A stretch of 52,839 nucleotides of DNA from Angustibacter sp. Root456 (GCF_001426435.1 NZ_LMER01000001.1:21468-74306); one strand, 5' to 3'; positions 24,785 to 33,566 are shown, counted from the stretch's first letter. A program made the numbers and translations. The notes: a model not told the origin generated them from the sequence alone.

Positions 24785-26001
24785 GACAGCTCGGCCTCGC
24801 GGATCGCCCGCGCGGACTCGCCCTCGAGCTCGCGGCTGTCGAGCCAGCCCTCGGGCAGGGCCACGCGCTTTTGCGGCGTGCCCGCGCGACCGCGCTGGCC
24901 CTCGGCGGCGTCACCCGGCCAGGGCTGGGTGAGATCCAGCTCGGCCAGCAGCTCGTCGAGCCGGGCCAGGGAGTCGACGAGGCCGAGGTTCGACCGCACG
25001 TGCGCGCCGACCACGAAACCCTTGAGATACCAGGCGACGTGCTTGCGGATGTCGCGGCAGGCCTTGAGCTCGCCGTCCTGACCCGCGGCTTCATAGTGCT
25101 CGGCGAGCAGCTCGGCGTGGCGACGCAGGGCGCGGGCGACCTGAGCGAGCGTGGGCTGCACACGCACCTCGCGCCCGGCGAACGCGGCCGCGAGGTCGGC
25201 GAACAGCCACGGGCGGCCGAGGCAGCCGCGGCCCACGACGACGCCGTCGCATCCGGTGCGGCGCACCATCGCCAGGGCGTCGTCGGCGCTCCAGATGTCG
25301 CCGTTGCCGAGCACCGGGATGGTGGTGACGGCGGCCTTGAGCTCGCCGATGGCGTCCCAGTCGGCATGACCGGAGTAGTGCTGGGCCGCCGTCCGAGCGT
25401 GCAGGGCGACGGCGGCCACGCCCTCCGCCTCGGCCGCGCGGCCGGCGTCCAGGAACGTCAGGTGGTCGTCGTCGATGCCCTTGCGCATCTTGACCGTGAC
25501 CGGCACGCCGTGCGGCTCGGCGGCGCGCACCGCGGCCCGGACGATGTCGCGGAACAGCGTGGCCTTCCAGGGCAGCGCCGAGCCGCCGCCCTTGCGGGTC
25601 ACCTTGGGCACCGGGCAGCCGAAGTTGAGGTCGACGTGGTCGGCGCGATCCTCCTCGACGAGCATCCGGACGGCGGCACCGACGGTGGCGGGGTCGACGC
25701 CGTAGAGCTGCACGCTGCGCGGGTGCTCGCCGGGGGCCGGCTGGATGAGGCGCAGGGACTCGGGCGTGCGCTCGACCAGCGCGCGGGAGGTGACCATCTC
25801 GCTGACGTAGACCCCCGCACCCACGCCGGGCAGGCCGGCGTCCGCGAGCGCCTCACCCGCGAGCTCGCGGCACAGCTGGCGGAAGGCGGCGTTGGTGATG
25901 CCAGCCATCGGCGCCAGCACCACCGGCGTCCCGACGGCGTGCGGGCCGATGGCCAGCGGCGCGACGGTGGGGGCGTCGGCGGTGGCGGTCACGCGCTCCA
26001 T
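24769..26001 (-). CDS. dus: tRNA-dihydrouridine synthase
   Basis: Flavin enzyme reducing uridine to dihydrouridine in tRNA D loops. TIM-barrel motifs in order: APMAGITNAAFRQLCRELA, VYVSEMVTSRAL, VDLNFGCPVPKVTRKGGG (catalytic Cys), VTVKMRKGIDDDHL, ALHARTAAQHYSGHADW, VLGNGDIWSADDA and GRGCLGRPWLFADL, as in the DusB-like group. 410 residues; the C-terminal helical domain is longer than in E. coli DusB. The ATG at 26001 has only a close GGGAGA before it; a GTG at 25992 is the alternative. The next gene upstream is the inverted-repeat cassette, read in the opposite direction. Confidence 0.95.
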   Translation of the reverse strand: MERVTATADAPTVAPLAIGPHAVGTPVVLAPMAGITNAAFRQLCRELAGEALADAGLPGVGAGVYVSEMVTSRALVERTPESLRLIQPAPGEHPRSVQLYGVDPATVGAAVRMLVEEDRADHVDLNFGCPVPKVTRKGGGSALPWKATLFRDIVRAAVRAAEPHGVPVTVKMRKGIDDDHLTFLDAGRAAEAEGVAAVALHARTAAQHYSGHADWDAIGELKAAVTTIPVLGNGDIWSADDALAMVRRTGCDGVVVGRGCLGRPWLFADLAAAFAGREVRVQPTLAQVARALRRHAELLAEHYEAAGQDGELKACRDIRKHVAWYLKGFVVGAHVRSNLGLVDSLARLDELLAELDLTQPWPGDAAEGQRGRAGTPQKRVALPEGWLDSRELEGESARAIREAELSVSGG

Positions 26002-26031
26002 TCTCCCAGCCCGGCCTCCCCCACCCAAACC

Positions 26032-26101
26032 GACCTCTCCCGTGGGTTGGGCGCGGTGGCACCCCGTCGCCAACCTATGGCAGCTGGGGCACCCAGTCGC
26101 C
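26032..26101 (+). repeat. 70-bp inverted repeat, left copy
   Basis: Matches the reverse complement of 27210-27279 at 68 of 70 positions (only bases 26084-26085 differ). It sits between the dus start and the AbiEi/DUF559-like gene. No transposase reading frame lies between the two copies. Confidence 0.9.
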
Positions 26102-26199
26102 TTGGGTGAATGAAGCTGCGGGACCCAGACGCGGCCCGTCGTCCACAACTGCCCACGCGACGGCGGCAGCAACGTCGCGCGGACGGGCACAGTCGTCGC

Positions 26200-27177
26200 A
26201 TGCCTCGACGCCGTTCCCTCGACCACGCCGCCGTTGACGACCTCCTGCGAGTGCGCGAGCGCGTGGTCAGCCACGGAGAGCTCGTCCAGCTCGGCGTGAG
26301 CCTGTCGACCATCTGCAAACGCATCCGGCGCGGCGGACCCTGGCAGCGCGCCCACCCGGGGGTGGTGATCACCCACTCCGGTACACCCACCGCTCGCGAA
26401 CGCACTCTTGCGGCGCTCACCTACGCCGGTGACGGCGCGATGCTCACTGGAGCCGCGGCCTTGCGCCTTCGTGGCGTCCGGGCCGTCGCGCGGGTTCAGA
26501 CGCAGCACGTGCTGGTGCCGCACCACCGTCGCAAGCAGAGCCGCCCCGACGTCATGGTCGAGCGCACGCGCACGATGCCGACGCCCACGCAGCACAGCGG
26601 TCTGGCGATGGCCCCGGTCGCGCGCTGCGTCATCGACGCCTGTCGCCAGATGCAGCGGCTCAGCGACGTGCGGGAGCTCGTCGCTGAGGTCGTGCAGCGT
26701 GGGCTGTGCACGGCGAGCGACCTCATCGAGGCACTGTCGACGGCAGCCAACCAGCGAAGCGCGCTGCCGCGAGAAGCGGTCGCCGAGATCCACGCCGGCG
26801 TGCGCTCGGTGGCGGAGGCGCACACTCGGGAGGTGTTCGCGCGGCACGGGATCCCGCAGCCACGTTGGAACTGGGCGCTCTACACCGTGGACGGCGAGCA
26901 CGTCGCCACCCCGGACGGCTGGTGGGACGACATCGGGTGCGCGCTGCAGATCGACTCGATGCGCTATCACCTCGGCCCGCGCCTCTACCGGCGCACGCAG
27001 CAGCTGCAACGAGCCCTCGCCTGCTACGACGTGCCCTTCCTGCCTGTCGCGCCGAGCGACGTCCAGGAGAACGAGCACGGCTTCGTCGCGGAGGTCAGGG
27101 CGTTCCGGGGGACCCACGCCGAGCACCAGCCCACGTCGGCGCTGGTGGCGCGGCCGCCGTCCGACGTCCGACGGTGA
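26200..27177 (+). CDS. AbiEi-like winged-helix protein with DUF559-like nuclease domain
   Basis: A 325-residue actinobacterial protein of the group often named type IV toxin-antitoxin AbiEi-family antitoxin domain protein. The N-terminal winged helix is at about 18-50 (VSHGELVQLGVSLSTICKRI), followed by the AbiEi-type extension RGGPWQRAHPGVVITHSG and TYAGDGAMLTGAAALRLRG. The C-terminal part (about 230-325) matches the DUF559/Vsr-like PD-(D/E)xK pattern, with DGWWDDIGCALQIDSMRYH and a later basic helix. The second acidic position, usually Glu in EvDS, is Gln here. No toxin partner gene is next to it. Start ATG at 26200 (MPRRRSLDHAAVDDLL); a frame to 26110 is possible but Arg-rich. The gene is enclosed by 70-bp inverted repeats. 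Confidence 0.8.
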   Translation: MPRRRSLDHAAVDDLLRVRERVVSHGELVQLGVSLSTICKRIRRGGPWQRAHPGVVITHSGTPTARERTLAALTYAGDGAMLTGAAALRLRGVRAVARVQTQHVLVPHHRRKQSRPDVMVERTRTMPTPTQHSGLAMAPVARCVIDACRQMQRLSDVRELVAEVVQRGLCTASDLIEALSTAANQRSALPREAVAEIHAGVRSVAEAHTREVFARHGIPQPRWNWALYTVDGEHVATPDGWWDDIGCALQIDSMRYHLGPRLYRRTQQLQRALACYDVPFLPVAPSDVQENEHGFVAEVRAFRGTHAEHQPTSALVARPPSDVRR

Positions 27178-27209
27178 CCGTTCTGGGGAACATCACTGCA
27201 TTCGGCGGC

Positions 27210-27279
27210 GGCGACTGGGTGCCCCTACTGCCATAGGTTGGCGACGGGGTGCCACCGCGCCCAACCCACGGGAGAGGTC
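27210..27279 (-). repeat. 70-bp inverted repeat, right copy
   Basis: Reverse complement of 26032-26101 with two mismatches. It reaches the stop codon of the DUF2469 gene (27278). Internally it has direct GGCGAC(T/G)GGGTGCC boxes at 27209-27222 and 27240-27253. Parts of it and the flank CTGGGGA..ATCACTGCA (27183-27200) recur near 40.6 kb. Confidence 0.9.
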
Positions 27280-27598
27280 AGAAGCCGGCGTCCTTGGGCA
27301 ACGACAGGTCCGGCTTGTTCTCCAGCTCCTCGACGTTGACGTCCTTGAACGTCATCACCTTGACGTTCTTGACGAACCGGGCCGGCCGGTAGACGTCCCA
27401 CACCCAGGCGTCGCTCATGGTGACCTCGAAGTACACCTCGCCGCCGTCAGAGCGCACCTGCACGTCGACCGAGTTGGCGAGGTAGAACCTGCGCTCGGTC
27501 TCGACCACGTGCGAGAACAGGCCCACGACGTCGCGGTACTCGCGGTACAGCGACAGCTCCATCTCGGTCTCGTAGTTCTCGAGATCCTCAGCGCTCAC
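27278..27598 (-). CDS. DUF2469 family protein
   Basis: A 106-residue protein nearly invariant across Actinobacteria and always next to rnhB and lepB; molecular role unknown. [20 protein letters not shown] at the start and [20 protein letters not shown] near the middle are the recognisable conserved blocks. No catalytic motif stands out. GTG start overlaps the rnhB stop (GTGA), so translation is coupled. Its stop codon is embedded in the edge of the right 70-bp repeat, showing that the cassette inserted or was copied exactly at the end of this gene. Confidence 0.93.
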   Translation of the reverse strand: MSAEDLENYETEMELSLYREYRDVVGLFSHVVETERRFYLANSVDVQVRSDGGEVYFEVTMSDAWVWDVYRPARFVKNVKVMTFKDVNVEELENKPDLSLPKDAGF

Positions 27599-28338
27599 GG
27601 GCCCACCTCCGTCATCAGCCCATCATCGACCACGGCGTCGACACCTGCTGCCTCGGCCCGCGGCGCGGCGCCGAACGCCGGCAGCCGCCACGAGAGCCGG
27701 TGGTGCTCCGAGGCGCCCGCCCGCGCGATCGCGGCCACGTGCTCAGGCGTGGAGTACCCCTTGTTGACGTCCCAGCCGTACTGCGGGAAGCGCGCCGCGA
27801 GGTCGAGCATGATCGCGTCGCGCTCCACCTTGGCCAGCACGCTCGCGGCCGCCACCGACGAGCACGACAGGTCGGCCTTGATCCGGGTGCGCACGGGCGG
27901 CGTCACCACCGCGTCGTCGCAGAACGCGAGCAGGCCGTCGGACGCCGGGTCGGTGAGCCAGTCGTGGTTGCCGTCGAGCAGCACGAGGTCGGGTTCGGCG
28001 GGCAGCGCGGCGAGCGCGCGTCGCGCCGCCGAGCGCAGCGCGCCCAGGATGCCGAGGTGGTCGACCTCCTGCGGGCTGGCGTGCCCGACCGCGCTGGCCA
28101 GGGCCCACCGCCGAATGCGCGGCACGAGCGCCTCGCGAGCAGCCGGTGTCAGCAGCTTGGAGTCGCGGACGCCGGCCGGCGCCGTCCGCACGCGCGCGTC
28201 GACGAGCACCACGCCCACGCTGGCCGGCCCCGCCAAGGCGCCACGGCCCACCTCGTCGACGGCGGCGAGCAGCGTGCACTCCTCGCGCAGCAGCGCCCGC
28301 TCGACCCGCAGGGACGGCGCCCGGCCGGCGGGGCTCAC
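27595..28338 (-). CDS. rnhB: Ribonuclease HII
   Basis: Cleaves RNA in RNA-DNA hybrids, removing single ribonucleotides from DNA. Catalytic carboxylates are in [13 protein letters not shown] (Asp-Glu) and in the later [15 protein letters not shown] and [13 protein letters not shown] blocks, as in RNase HII. About 247 residues from a GTG at 28338 that overlaps the Nudix gene stop (GTGA). The longer frame upstream of this start lies inside the Nudix gene. It is coupled at its own 3' end to DUF2469, preserving the actinobacterial rnhB-DUF2469 pair. Confidence 0.94.
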   Translation of the reverse strand: MSPAGRAPSLRVERALLREECTLLAAVDEVGRGALAGPASVGVVLVDARVRTAPAGVRDSKLLTPAAREALVPRIRRWALASAVGHASPQEVDHLGILGALRSAARRALAALPAEPDLVLLDGNHDWLTDPASDGLLAFCDDAVVTPPVRTRIKADLSCSSVAAASVLAKVERDAIMLDLAARFPQYGWDVNKGYSTPEHVAAIARAGASEHHRLSWRLPAFGAAPRAEAAGVDAVVDDGLMTEVGP

Positions 28339-29279
28339 ACGCCCACCTGCACCGGGTCGGCCCCCTCGAGGGCTCCGCTGCGGGCCTGCTCGAGCAGCGC
28401 CGGCAGGAGCGTGGCCAGCGCGCGGGGGGTCAGGATGTCGCGCTGCTCGGCGGCGAGCTCGTCGAGGGTCCACCAGCGCACCTGGTCGAGGGTGCTGCGC
28501 TCGAGCGGGGTCCAGCCGGAGTGGTCGAGCTCCACCGCGGCGCCGCCCGCTCCCACGCGCAGCAGGTACCAGCGCTCGCGCAGGTCGAAGGACGGCAGCA
28601 CGTGCCGGCGGGTCCACACGCAGGGGCCGAGCTCGCCGTCGTCCGCGAGGTGCAGCCCGAGCTCTTCGACGAGCTCGCGGCGCGCGGCCTGCGTGGCGGT
28701 CTCACCCGGCTCGATCCCGCCGCCAGGGGGGAACCAGAAGCCCGAGCGCGAGCGCAGCAGCAGCACCCGGTGGTCGGCATCGACCACCAGCACGCGGACG
28801 GTGGGGCGCACCGGCTCGCGCGGCAGTCGCTCGTGAAGTTCGGGCAGCCACTGCACCATCTCGGCCGGCGCGACCGCAGCGCCGGAGTCGACGAGCGCCT
28901 CGAGCTCTTCGAGGCCGAGCCACTGCGCCCCGAGCGTGAAGGCCCGCTCCTGCTCGCTCATGCCGACTGGCACGGGGGTGAACCGCTCAGTGCGCAGCGC
29001 GAAGAACGTGTTGTGGCCCAGGTAACGACGGCCGTCGAAACCGAACTCGTTGCTCGACGTCAGGGCCGGCTCTGCGAGGTCGTCGACGCTGAAGCCGAGC
29101 TCCTCCCACGCCTCGCGGCAGGCGGCGTCGTGCGGGCTCTCGCCCGGCTCCACTCCCCCACCGGGACTCACCCAACGCACGACGTCGGGCTCGGCCGGGT
29201 CGACGACGCGCTGCAGCAGCAGCGCGCCGCTGGGGTCCAGGCACAGCAGTCGGGCCGCTGGACGGTCGATGAGCGTCAT
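28335..29279 (-). CDS. Tandem Nudix hydrolase protein
   Basis: Contains two complete Nudix domains in one 314-residue chain. Each carries a full Nudix box ([19 protein letters not shown] with EELGF, and [19 protein letters not shown] with EELGL), so both may bind Mg2+ and hydrolyse nucleoside diphosphate-linked substrates. The domains are joined by a linker around 150-160. Substrate unknown; the family removes damaged or excess nucleotides, sugars or capped RNA. Start ATG at 29279 ([12 protein letters not shown]), after AGGGTCG. It lies between lepB and rnhB, overlapping rnhB by 4 bases. Confidence 0.9.
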   Translation of the reverse strand: MTLIDRPAARLLCLDPSGALLLQRVVDPAEPDVVRWVSPGGGVEPGESPHDAACREAWEELGFSVDDLAEPALTSSNEFGFDGRRYLGHNTFFALRTERFTPVPVGMSEQERAFTLGAQWLGLEELEALVDSGAAVAPAEMVQWLPELHERLPREPVRPTVRVLVVDADHRVLLLRSRSGFWFPPGGGIEPGETATQAARRELVEELGLHLADDGELGPCVWTRRHVLPSFDLRERWYLLRVGAGGAAVELDHSGWTPLERSTLDQVRWWTLDELAAEQRDILTPRALATLLPALLEQARSGALEGADPVQVGV

Positions 29280-29289
29280 CAGGTCGACC

Positions 29290-30081
29290 CTACGGCGTGC
29301 TCGCACCCGCAGCGGGCACCCGGGCGAACGTCGACTGCGGGACGCCGAGCCAGTCGACGCGCGAGAACGGCCAGACCACCGCCATGGCTCGCCCCGTCAC
29401 CAGGTCGATCGGCACGAAGCCCTTGAAGCGCGAGTCCTCGGACGCCGAGCGGTGGTCGCCCATGACCCACAGCTGCCCCGCCGGGACGCGGACGTCGAAC
29501 GGCTTCTCGGACGGCCGGTCGCCCGGGTGGACGTACGGCTCTTCGAGCGGCACGCCGTTCACCGTGAGCCGGCCGTGGTCGTCGCAGCAGACGACGTGAT
29601 CCCCAGGCAGGCCGATGATCCGCTTGATGAGGTGGTTGCCCGAGTCGTTGGGCAGCAGCCCGACGAAGATCAGCACCTGGCGCAGGGGCCCGGGGTCGGG
29701 CACCGGCACCTCGTTCTGCTCGAGCCAGTCGCCGGGGTCGGTGAACACCACGACCTCGCCGCGCTTGAGCGAGAAGGGCCCGGGCGTGAGCTTGCTGACG
29801 ATGACGCGGTCACCCACGAGCAGCGTGTTCTCCATCGACACCGACGGGATGTAGAACGCCTGCACGAGGAACGTCTTCACCAGCAACGACAGCACCAGCG
29901 CGATGCCGACGACGATCACCGCCTCGCGCAGTGCCCCGAGCAGCCCCAGACCGGCCCGACGGCGGCGTGAGGCAGGTGGCTGCTGGCCGGCAGCAGCCGC
30001 GCGGTGCCTCTCGCTGCGAAACGCCGGAGCGCCGTCCGCGGACTCCGCCTCCGGCTGCGGCCGGTCGTCGTCAGTGCTCAC
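29290..30081 (-). CDS. lepB: Signal peptidase I (first of two)
   Basis: Membrane-bound serine-lysine protease that removes signal peptides from exported proteins. One transmembrane helix at about 52-74 (AVIVVGIALVLSLLVKTF), then the active-site box IPSVSMENTLLVGDRV (Ser82), the Lys box LIKRIIGLPGDHVV and the final GDHRSASEDSR. The GDHR in place of the commoner GDNR is shared with the neighbouring paralogue. Long Arg/Asp/Pro-rich cytoplasmic N-terminus. GTG at 30081 chosen because GGGGAG stands 5 bases ahead. It lies 16 bases below the second lepB gene in the same transcription direction. Confidence 0.94.
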   Translation of the reverse strand: MSTDDDRPQPEAESADGAPAFRSERHRAAAAGQQPPASRRRRAGLGLLGALREAVIVVGIALVLSLLVKTFLVQAFYIPSVSMENTLLVGDRVIVSKLTPGPFSLKRGEVVVFTDPGDWLEQNEVPVPDPGPLRQVLIFVGLLPNDSGNHLIKRIIGLPGDHVVCCDDHGRLTVNGVPLEEPYVHPGDRPSEKPFDVRVPAGQLWVMGDHRSASEDSRFKGFVPIDLVTGRAMAVVWPFSRVDWLGVPQSTFARVPAAGASTP

Positions 30082-30097
30082 GTCCACTCCCCGCTGA

Positions 30098-30835
30098 TCA
30101 GTGCCGCGCCGCGGGGGCGCCGTCGACGCCACCGATCCGGGACAACGGCCAGAACCGCACGAAGACCTTGCCGATCACGCGGTCGACCGGCACCGTGCCA
30201 CCGCCGGGATCACCCAGGTGGGCCCGTGAGTCGGCCGAGTCGCTGCGGTGGTCGCCCATGACCCACAGCCGCCCAGCAGGCACGACGACGTCGAACGGTG
30301 TGGTGCTCGGCGCGTCGCCCGGATTGACGTACGGCTCGTCGACCGGACGGTCGTTGACCTTCAGTCGGCCAGCGGCGTCACAGCACTCGACGTGGTCGCC
30401 GGGCAGGCCGATGACCCGCTTGGTGAAGTCCTTCTCGGACGGCGAGACGCCGAAGAACGCGCCCACCTGCCGTGCCGCGCGGCCGAGCAGCCCGTGCGCT
30501 GGTGCGACCTCCTGCGAGCCCGCGAAGGAGTCGCGACCGTCGAAGACGATGACGTCGCCGCGGTGGATGTCACCCAGCCGGTAGCTGAGCTTCGACACCA
30601 GCACCCGGTCGCCGATCTGCAGCGTCGGCTCCATCGACCCCGAGGGGATGTAGAACGCCTGCACCAGGAAGGTGCGCACCACGAGGGTGAGCACGAGGGC
30701 GGCCGCCACGAGCATCGGCAGGTCACGCCACCAGGGGCGATGCCCCGTCTGCTGCCGCACGCCATCCGCGGTGGTCTCGTGCCGTGCGGCACCGGAGGCT
30801 GCCTCGCCGGCGGCGTCCTGGGGGGCGACGTCCAT
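30098..30835 (-). CDS. lepB: Signal peptidase I (second of two)
   Basis: Paralogue of the adjacent lepB with the same architecture: N-terminal cytoplasmic stretch, one helix at about 40-60 (LPMLVAAALVLTLVV), catalytic IPSGSMEPTLQIGDRVLVSK (Ser67), Lys box KRVIGLPGDHVE and GDHRSDSADSR. It has the more canonical SGSMEPTL box. The two copies probably differ in substrate preference or expression, as in Streptomyces, where several SPase I genes stand in a row. ATG start at 30835; only a weak purine run precedes it. It follows rplS, from which it is separated by a strong terminator-like hairpin. Confidence 0.94.
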   Translation of the reverse strand: MDVAPQDAAGEAASGAARHETTADGVRQQTGHRPWWRDLPMLVAAALVLTLVVRTFLVQAFYIPSGSMEPTLQIGDRVLVSKLSYRLGDIHRGDVIVFDGRDSFAGSQEVAPAHGLLGRAARQVGAFFGVSPSEKDFTKRVIGLPGDHVECCDAAGRLKVNDRPVDEPYVNPGDAPSTTPFDVVVPAGRLWVMGDHRSDSADSRAHLGDPGGGTVPVDRVIGKVFVRFWPLSRIGGVDGAPAARH

Positions 30836-30895
30836 CACCGCGAGCCTATCGCGGACGCCGGGCCGCACCCACTCACCGCGGGCGCGCAGACAGCG

Positions 30896-30927
30896 GCGCC
30901 CGGGACTCCTGAGAGGGTCCCGGGCGC
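30896..30927 (-). terminator. Hairpin downstream of rplS
   Basis: Perfect 11-bp stem GCGCCCGGGAC/GTCCCGGGCGC (30896-30906 and 30917-30927) with a 10-base loop, 23 bases past the rplS stop. It probably separates the ribosomal operon from the lepB genes. Confidence 0.7.
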
Positions 30928-30950
30928 AGCCGACCGCTGGGGGTCTGTGG

Positions 30951-31310
30951 TCAACGCGAGACCGGCGTCTCGCGCTTCTCCTTGATCTTGGCGGCCTTGC
31001 CGCGCAGGTCGCGCAGGTAGTACAGCTTCGCTCGGCGCACGTCGCCGCGGGTCACGACCTCGATCTTGTCGATCACCGGGGAGTGCAGCGGGAAGGTGCG
31101 CTCGACGCCGACGCCGAAGCTGACCTTGCGGACCGTGAAGGTCTCGCGGACGCCGTCGCCCTGGCGGCGGATGACCGCACCCTGGAAGACCTGGATGCGC
31201 GAGCGGTTGCCCTCCACGACCTTGACGTGGACCTTCAGCGTGTCGCCGGGGCGGAACTCAGGGACGTCGTCCCGCAGGCTCGCGGCGTCAACAGAGTCGA
31301 GGATGTGCAT
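30951..31310 (-). CDS. rplS: 50S ribosomal protein L19
   Basis: Ribosomal protein at the 30S-50S interface. Recognised by [39 protein letters not shown], and the [20 protein letters not shown] block; the C-terminus has the basic [20 protein letters not shown]. 119 residues, standard for the family. The ATG at 31310 ([13 protein letters not shown]) is the natural start; the in-frame extension to 31343 lies in leader sequence. It follows trmD at a distance of 121 bases, the usual order trmD-rplS-lepB. Confidence 0.97.
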   Translation of the reverse strand: MHILDSVDAASLRDDVPEFRPGDTLKVHVKVVEGNRSRIQVFQGAVIRRQGDGVRETFTVRKVSFGVGVERTFPLHSPVIDKIEVVTRGDVRRAKLYYLRDLRGKAAKIKEKRETPVSR

Positions 31311-31431
31311 GGCGCGTCCGTTCTCGCAGGTGCCACGGGTCACCCACGGTCATCGTGGTCAGGTTTCGCCACCGAGTCGGCGCGTGCGTCTCCCCCGTGG
31401 CGGGGACGCGGCCGGTGCGTGGCGCGAGGGC

Positions 31432-32232
31432 CTAGTCTGCCACAGCGGGGGGCTCGGCCTGAAATCCGTCGCGCTGGCCCTGCAACGCCGCCCGGTCGGC
31501 GGCGTCGAGCGCGGCCGGGTCGAGGGCCGCCAGCAGGTCGGGACGGCGCACCGCCGTGCGCCGCAGCCGCTCGTCGCGGCGCCAGCGCGCGACGGCGCCG
31601 TGGTGGCCCGACAGCAGCACCGGCGGCACCTCCCGACCCCGCCAGGACGCCGGCTTGGTGTACACCGGGTACTCGAGCAGCCCGTCCTCGTGGCTCTCCT
31701 CCACCAGGCTCTCGGCGTTTCCGACGACGCCGGGCAGCAGCCGGGCGACGGCCTCGACGATCGCCAGCACGGCCACCTCGCCGCCGTTGAGCACGTAGTC
31801 CCCCAGGCTCACCGGCGTGAGCCGCCAGCGGCCGGCCGCGTCGTCCAGCACCCGCTCGTCGATGCCCTCGTAGCGACCGCACGCGAAGGCCAGCCAGCGC
31901 TCGGCCGCCAGCTCGTGGGCCATCGCCTGGGTGAACCGGACGCCGGAGGGGCTGGGCACGAGCAGGTGCGGCGTGACCGTGTCGTCGCCGAGGGCGGCGC
32001 GACCCGCCTGCTCGACGTGGTCGAGCGCCTCACCCCAGGGTTCGGGTCGCATGACCATGCCCGGGCCGCCGCCGTACGGGGTGTCGTCGACGGTGCGGTG
32101 CCGGTCGTGGGTGAAGTCGCGCAGGTCGTGGACGGCCACGTCGAGCAGGCCCTGCTCGCGCGCCTTGCCGATGAGCGAGAGCTGCAGGGCGTCCAGGTAG
32201 GCCGGGAAGATCGTGACGACGTCGACGCGCAT
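31432..32232 (-). CDS. trmD: tRNA (guanine-N1)-methyltransferase
   Basis: Methylates G37 of tRNAs reading codons that start with C or CGG, preventing +1 frameshifts; essential in most bacteria. SPOUT-fold motifs: [53 protein letters not shown] and [20 protein letters not shown] followed by LLPGVVGN, which form the trefoil-knot SAM site. 266 residues, normally sized. ATG overlaps the rimM stop (ATGA), so the pair is translationally coupled, as is usual in this operon. Confidence 0.97.
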   Translation of the reverse strand: MRVDVVTIFPAYLDALQLSLIGKAREQGLLDVAVHDLRDFTHDRHRTVDDTPYGGGPGMVMRPEPWGEALDHVEQAGRAALGDDTVTPHLLVPSPSGVRFTQAMAHELAAERWLAFACGRYEGIDERVLDDAAGRWRLTPVSLGDYVLNGGEVAVLAIVEAVARLLPGVVGNAESLVEESHEDGLLEYPVYTKPASWRGREVPPVLLSGHHGAVARWRRDERLRRTAVRRPDLLAALDPAALDAADRAALQGQRDGFQAEPPAVAD

Positions 32233-32747
32233 CAGTCGGCCTCGGTGTCCGGGTCGAACATCCCCCCGGGCGGGTCGACGACGACGCGTCCGCCGGCGAC
32301 GTCGACCTCCGGCACGAGGGCCGCCACGAAGGGCACCAGCACCTCGGCGCCCGCGGCGGTGCGCACCACCAGCAGGTCCTGGGCCGCTCCGGCGTCCAGG
32401 CGCACGACCTCGCCGAGCACCTGCCCCGCCGGGTCGTCGACGCGCAGGCCGATGAGCTCGTGCTCGTACCAGGCGTCCGGCTCGTCAGAGGTCTCGACGT
32501 CGACCAGCAGCAGCACGCCGCGCAGCGCCTCGGCGGCGGTGCGGTCGGCGACGGAGGCGAACTGCAGCAGCAGCACGCCGTTGTGGTCGCGCGCGGTCTC
32601 GAGGGTGAGCGGCCCGGCGTCGGCGGGATCGGTGACGAACGTCGCGCCGGGCACGAACCGCTGCTCGGGGACGTCGGTGCGCACCTCGATGCTCACCTCG
32701 CCGCGCAGCCCGTGGGCCCGTCCGACGCGGGCGACGACACGCTGCAT
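32232..32747 (-). CDS. rimM: 16S rRNA processing protein RimM
   Basis: Assists late 30S maturation and binds S19. N-terminal RimM barrel ([20 protein letters not shown], residues about 3-22) and C-terminal PRC-barrel ([20 protein letters not shown], then [20 protein letters not shown]) are visible. 171 residues from the ATG at 32747, which has GAGGGAG 5 bases upstream; a GTG two codons earlier overlaps the ribosome site. A 13-bp hairpin lies upstream, between khpA and rimM, and may reduce readthrough. Confidence 0.95.
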   Translation of the reverse strand: MQRVVARVGRAHGLRGEVSIEVRTDVPEQRFVPGATFVTDPADAGPLTLETARDHNGVLLLQFASVADRTAAEALRGVLLLVDVETSDEPDAWYEHELIGLRVDDPAGQVLGEVVRLDAGAAQDLLVVRTAAGAEVLVPFVAALVPEVDVAGGRVVVDPPGGMFDPDTEAD

Positions 32748-32791
32748 GCTCACTCCCTCGGTGCGGCGGCCGTAGCGGCCGGGAAACAGCG

Positions 32792-32832
32792 GCGTCCGAG
32801 CACCCGACCGGTGCGGTCAGGTGCTCGGACGC
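32792..32832 (-). terminator. Strong hairpin between khpA and rimM
   Basis: Perfect 13-bp stem (32792-32804 and 32820-32832) with an inner stem GACCG/CGGTC in the loop. It lies 12 bases below khpA and 44 above the rimM start, so it may act as an attenuator inside the ribosomal operon rather than a full end. Confidence 0.65.
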
Positions 32833-32844
32833 AGGTGGTGCTGG

Positions 32845-33087
32845 TCAGCGCACGCGGTCGGTGTCGACGATGTCGATCCGTACCGAGCGGCCGCTGGCCA
32901 GGGCGCCGACGACGGTGCGCAGCGCGCTCGCCGTCCGCCCCGACCGTCCGATCACGCGACCGAGGTCGTCCGGGTGCACGCGCACCTCGAGCATCTCGCC
33001 GCGACGGCCGTCGACCCGGCGGACGGTGACGTCGTCCGGGTGCTCGACGATGCCGCGGACGAGGTGGTCGAGGGCGTTCTCGAGCAC
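32845..33087 (-). CDS. khpA: KH-domain RNA-binding protein KhpA
   Basis: Small 80-residue KH protein of the KhpA/YlqC family, which with KhpB binds RNA and helps set cell length in Gram-positive bacteria. The GXXG loop is in DLGRVIGRSGRTASALRTVV. The rest fits the KH fold (VRRVDGRRGEMLEVRVHPDD). GTG start at 33087 just below the rpsP stop, with GAGG upstream. It sits at the usual place between rpsP and rimM. Confidence 0.95.
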   Translation of the reverse strand: MLENALDHLVRGIVEHPDDVTVRRVDGRRGEMLEVRVHPDDLGRVIGRSGRTASALRTVVGALASGRSVRIDIVDTDRVR

Positions 33088-33089
33088 GC

Positions 33090-33566
33090 TCAGGCCTCGG
33101 TGGTGGCGGCCTCGTCGGCCGAGGCGTCGGCGGTCTGCTCAGCGGCACCCTCGTCAACCTTCGGCTCGGCCTTCTTGGCGGCCTTCTTCTTGGGCGTGGT
33201 CGCGCCCTCCTTGACCGCATCGCCCGCGGAGGCGCGAGCGGCCTCGTTGAACAGCGCGTCGCGGTCGGGGCGCGGCTCACGGGTGCGCAGCGTGCCCTCG
33301 GCACCCGGCAGGCCCTTGAACTTCTGCCAGTCGCCGGTGACCTTGAGCAGCGCCAGCACCTGCTCGGTGGGCTGCGCGCCCACGCTGAGCCAGTACTGCG
33401 CCCGCTCGGAGTCGATGTCGATGAGCGACGGCTCCTCGGTCGGGTGGTACTTGCCGATCTCCTCGATCGAGCGACCGTCGCGCTTGGTGCGCGAGTCGGC
33501 CACGACGACGCGGTAGTACGGGGCCCGGATCTTGCCCAGGCGCTTGAGACGGATCTTGACGGCCAC
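33090..33566 (-). CDS. rpsP: 30S ribosomal protein S16
   Basis: Ribosomal protein, small subunit. The S16 core occupies residues 1-85 ([20 protein letters not shown], then [20 protein letters not shown]). It is followed by a 60-residue extension rich in Ala, Lys and Glu, a common actinobacterial feature absent from E. coli S16. The GTG at 33566 has AGGAG 11 bases upstream and yields MAVKIRLK; a GTG at 33578 would overlap that site. A 182-base gap precedes it, which may hold its promoter. Confidence 0.95.
   Translation of the reverse strand: MAVKIRLKRLGKIRAPYYRVVVADSRTKRDGRSIEEIGKYHPTEEPSLIDIDSERAQYWLSVGAQPTEQVLALLKVTGDWQKFKGLPGAEGTLRTREPRPDRDALFNEAARASAGDAVKEGATTPKKKAAKKAEPKVDEGAAEQTADASADEAATTEA

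Noticed and set aside
26032-27279. Classical insertion sequence
   Set aside because: No transposase frame between the repeats and no target duplication seen by eye; the enclosed protein is not a recombinase.
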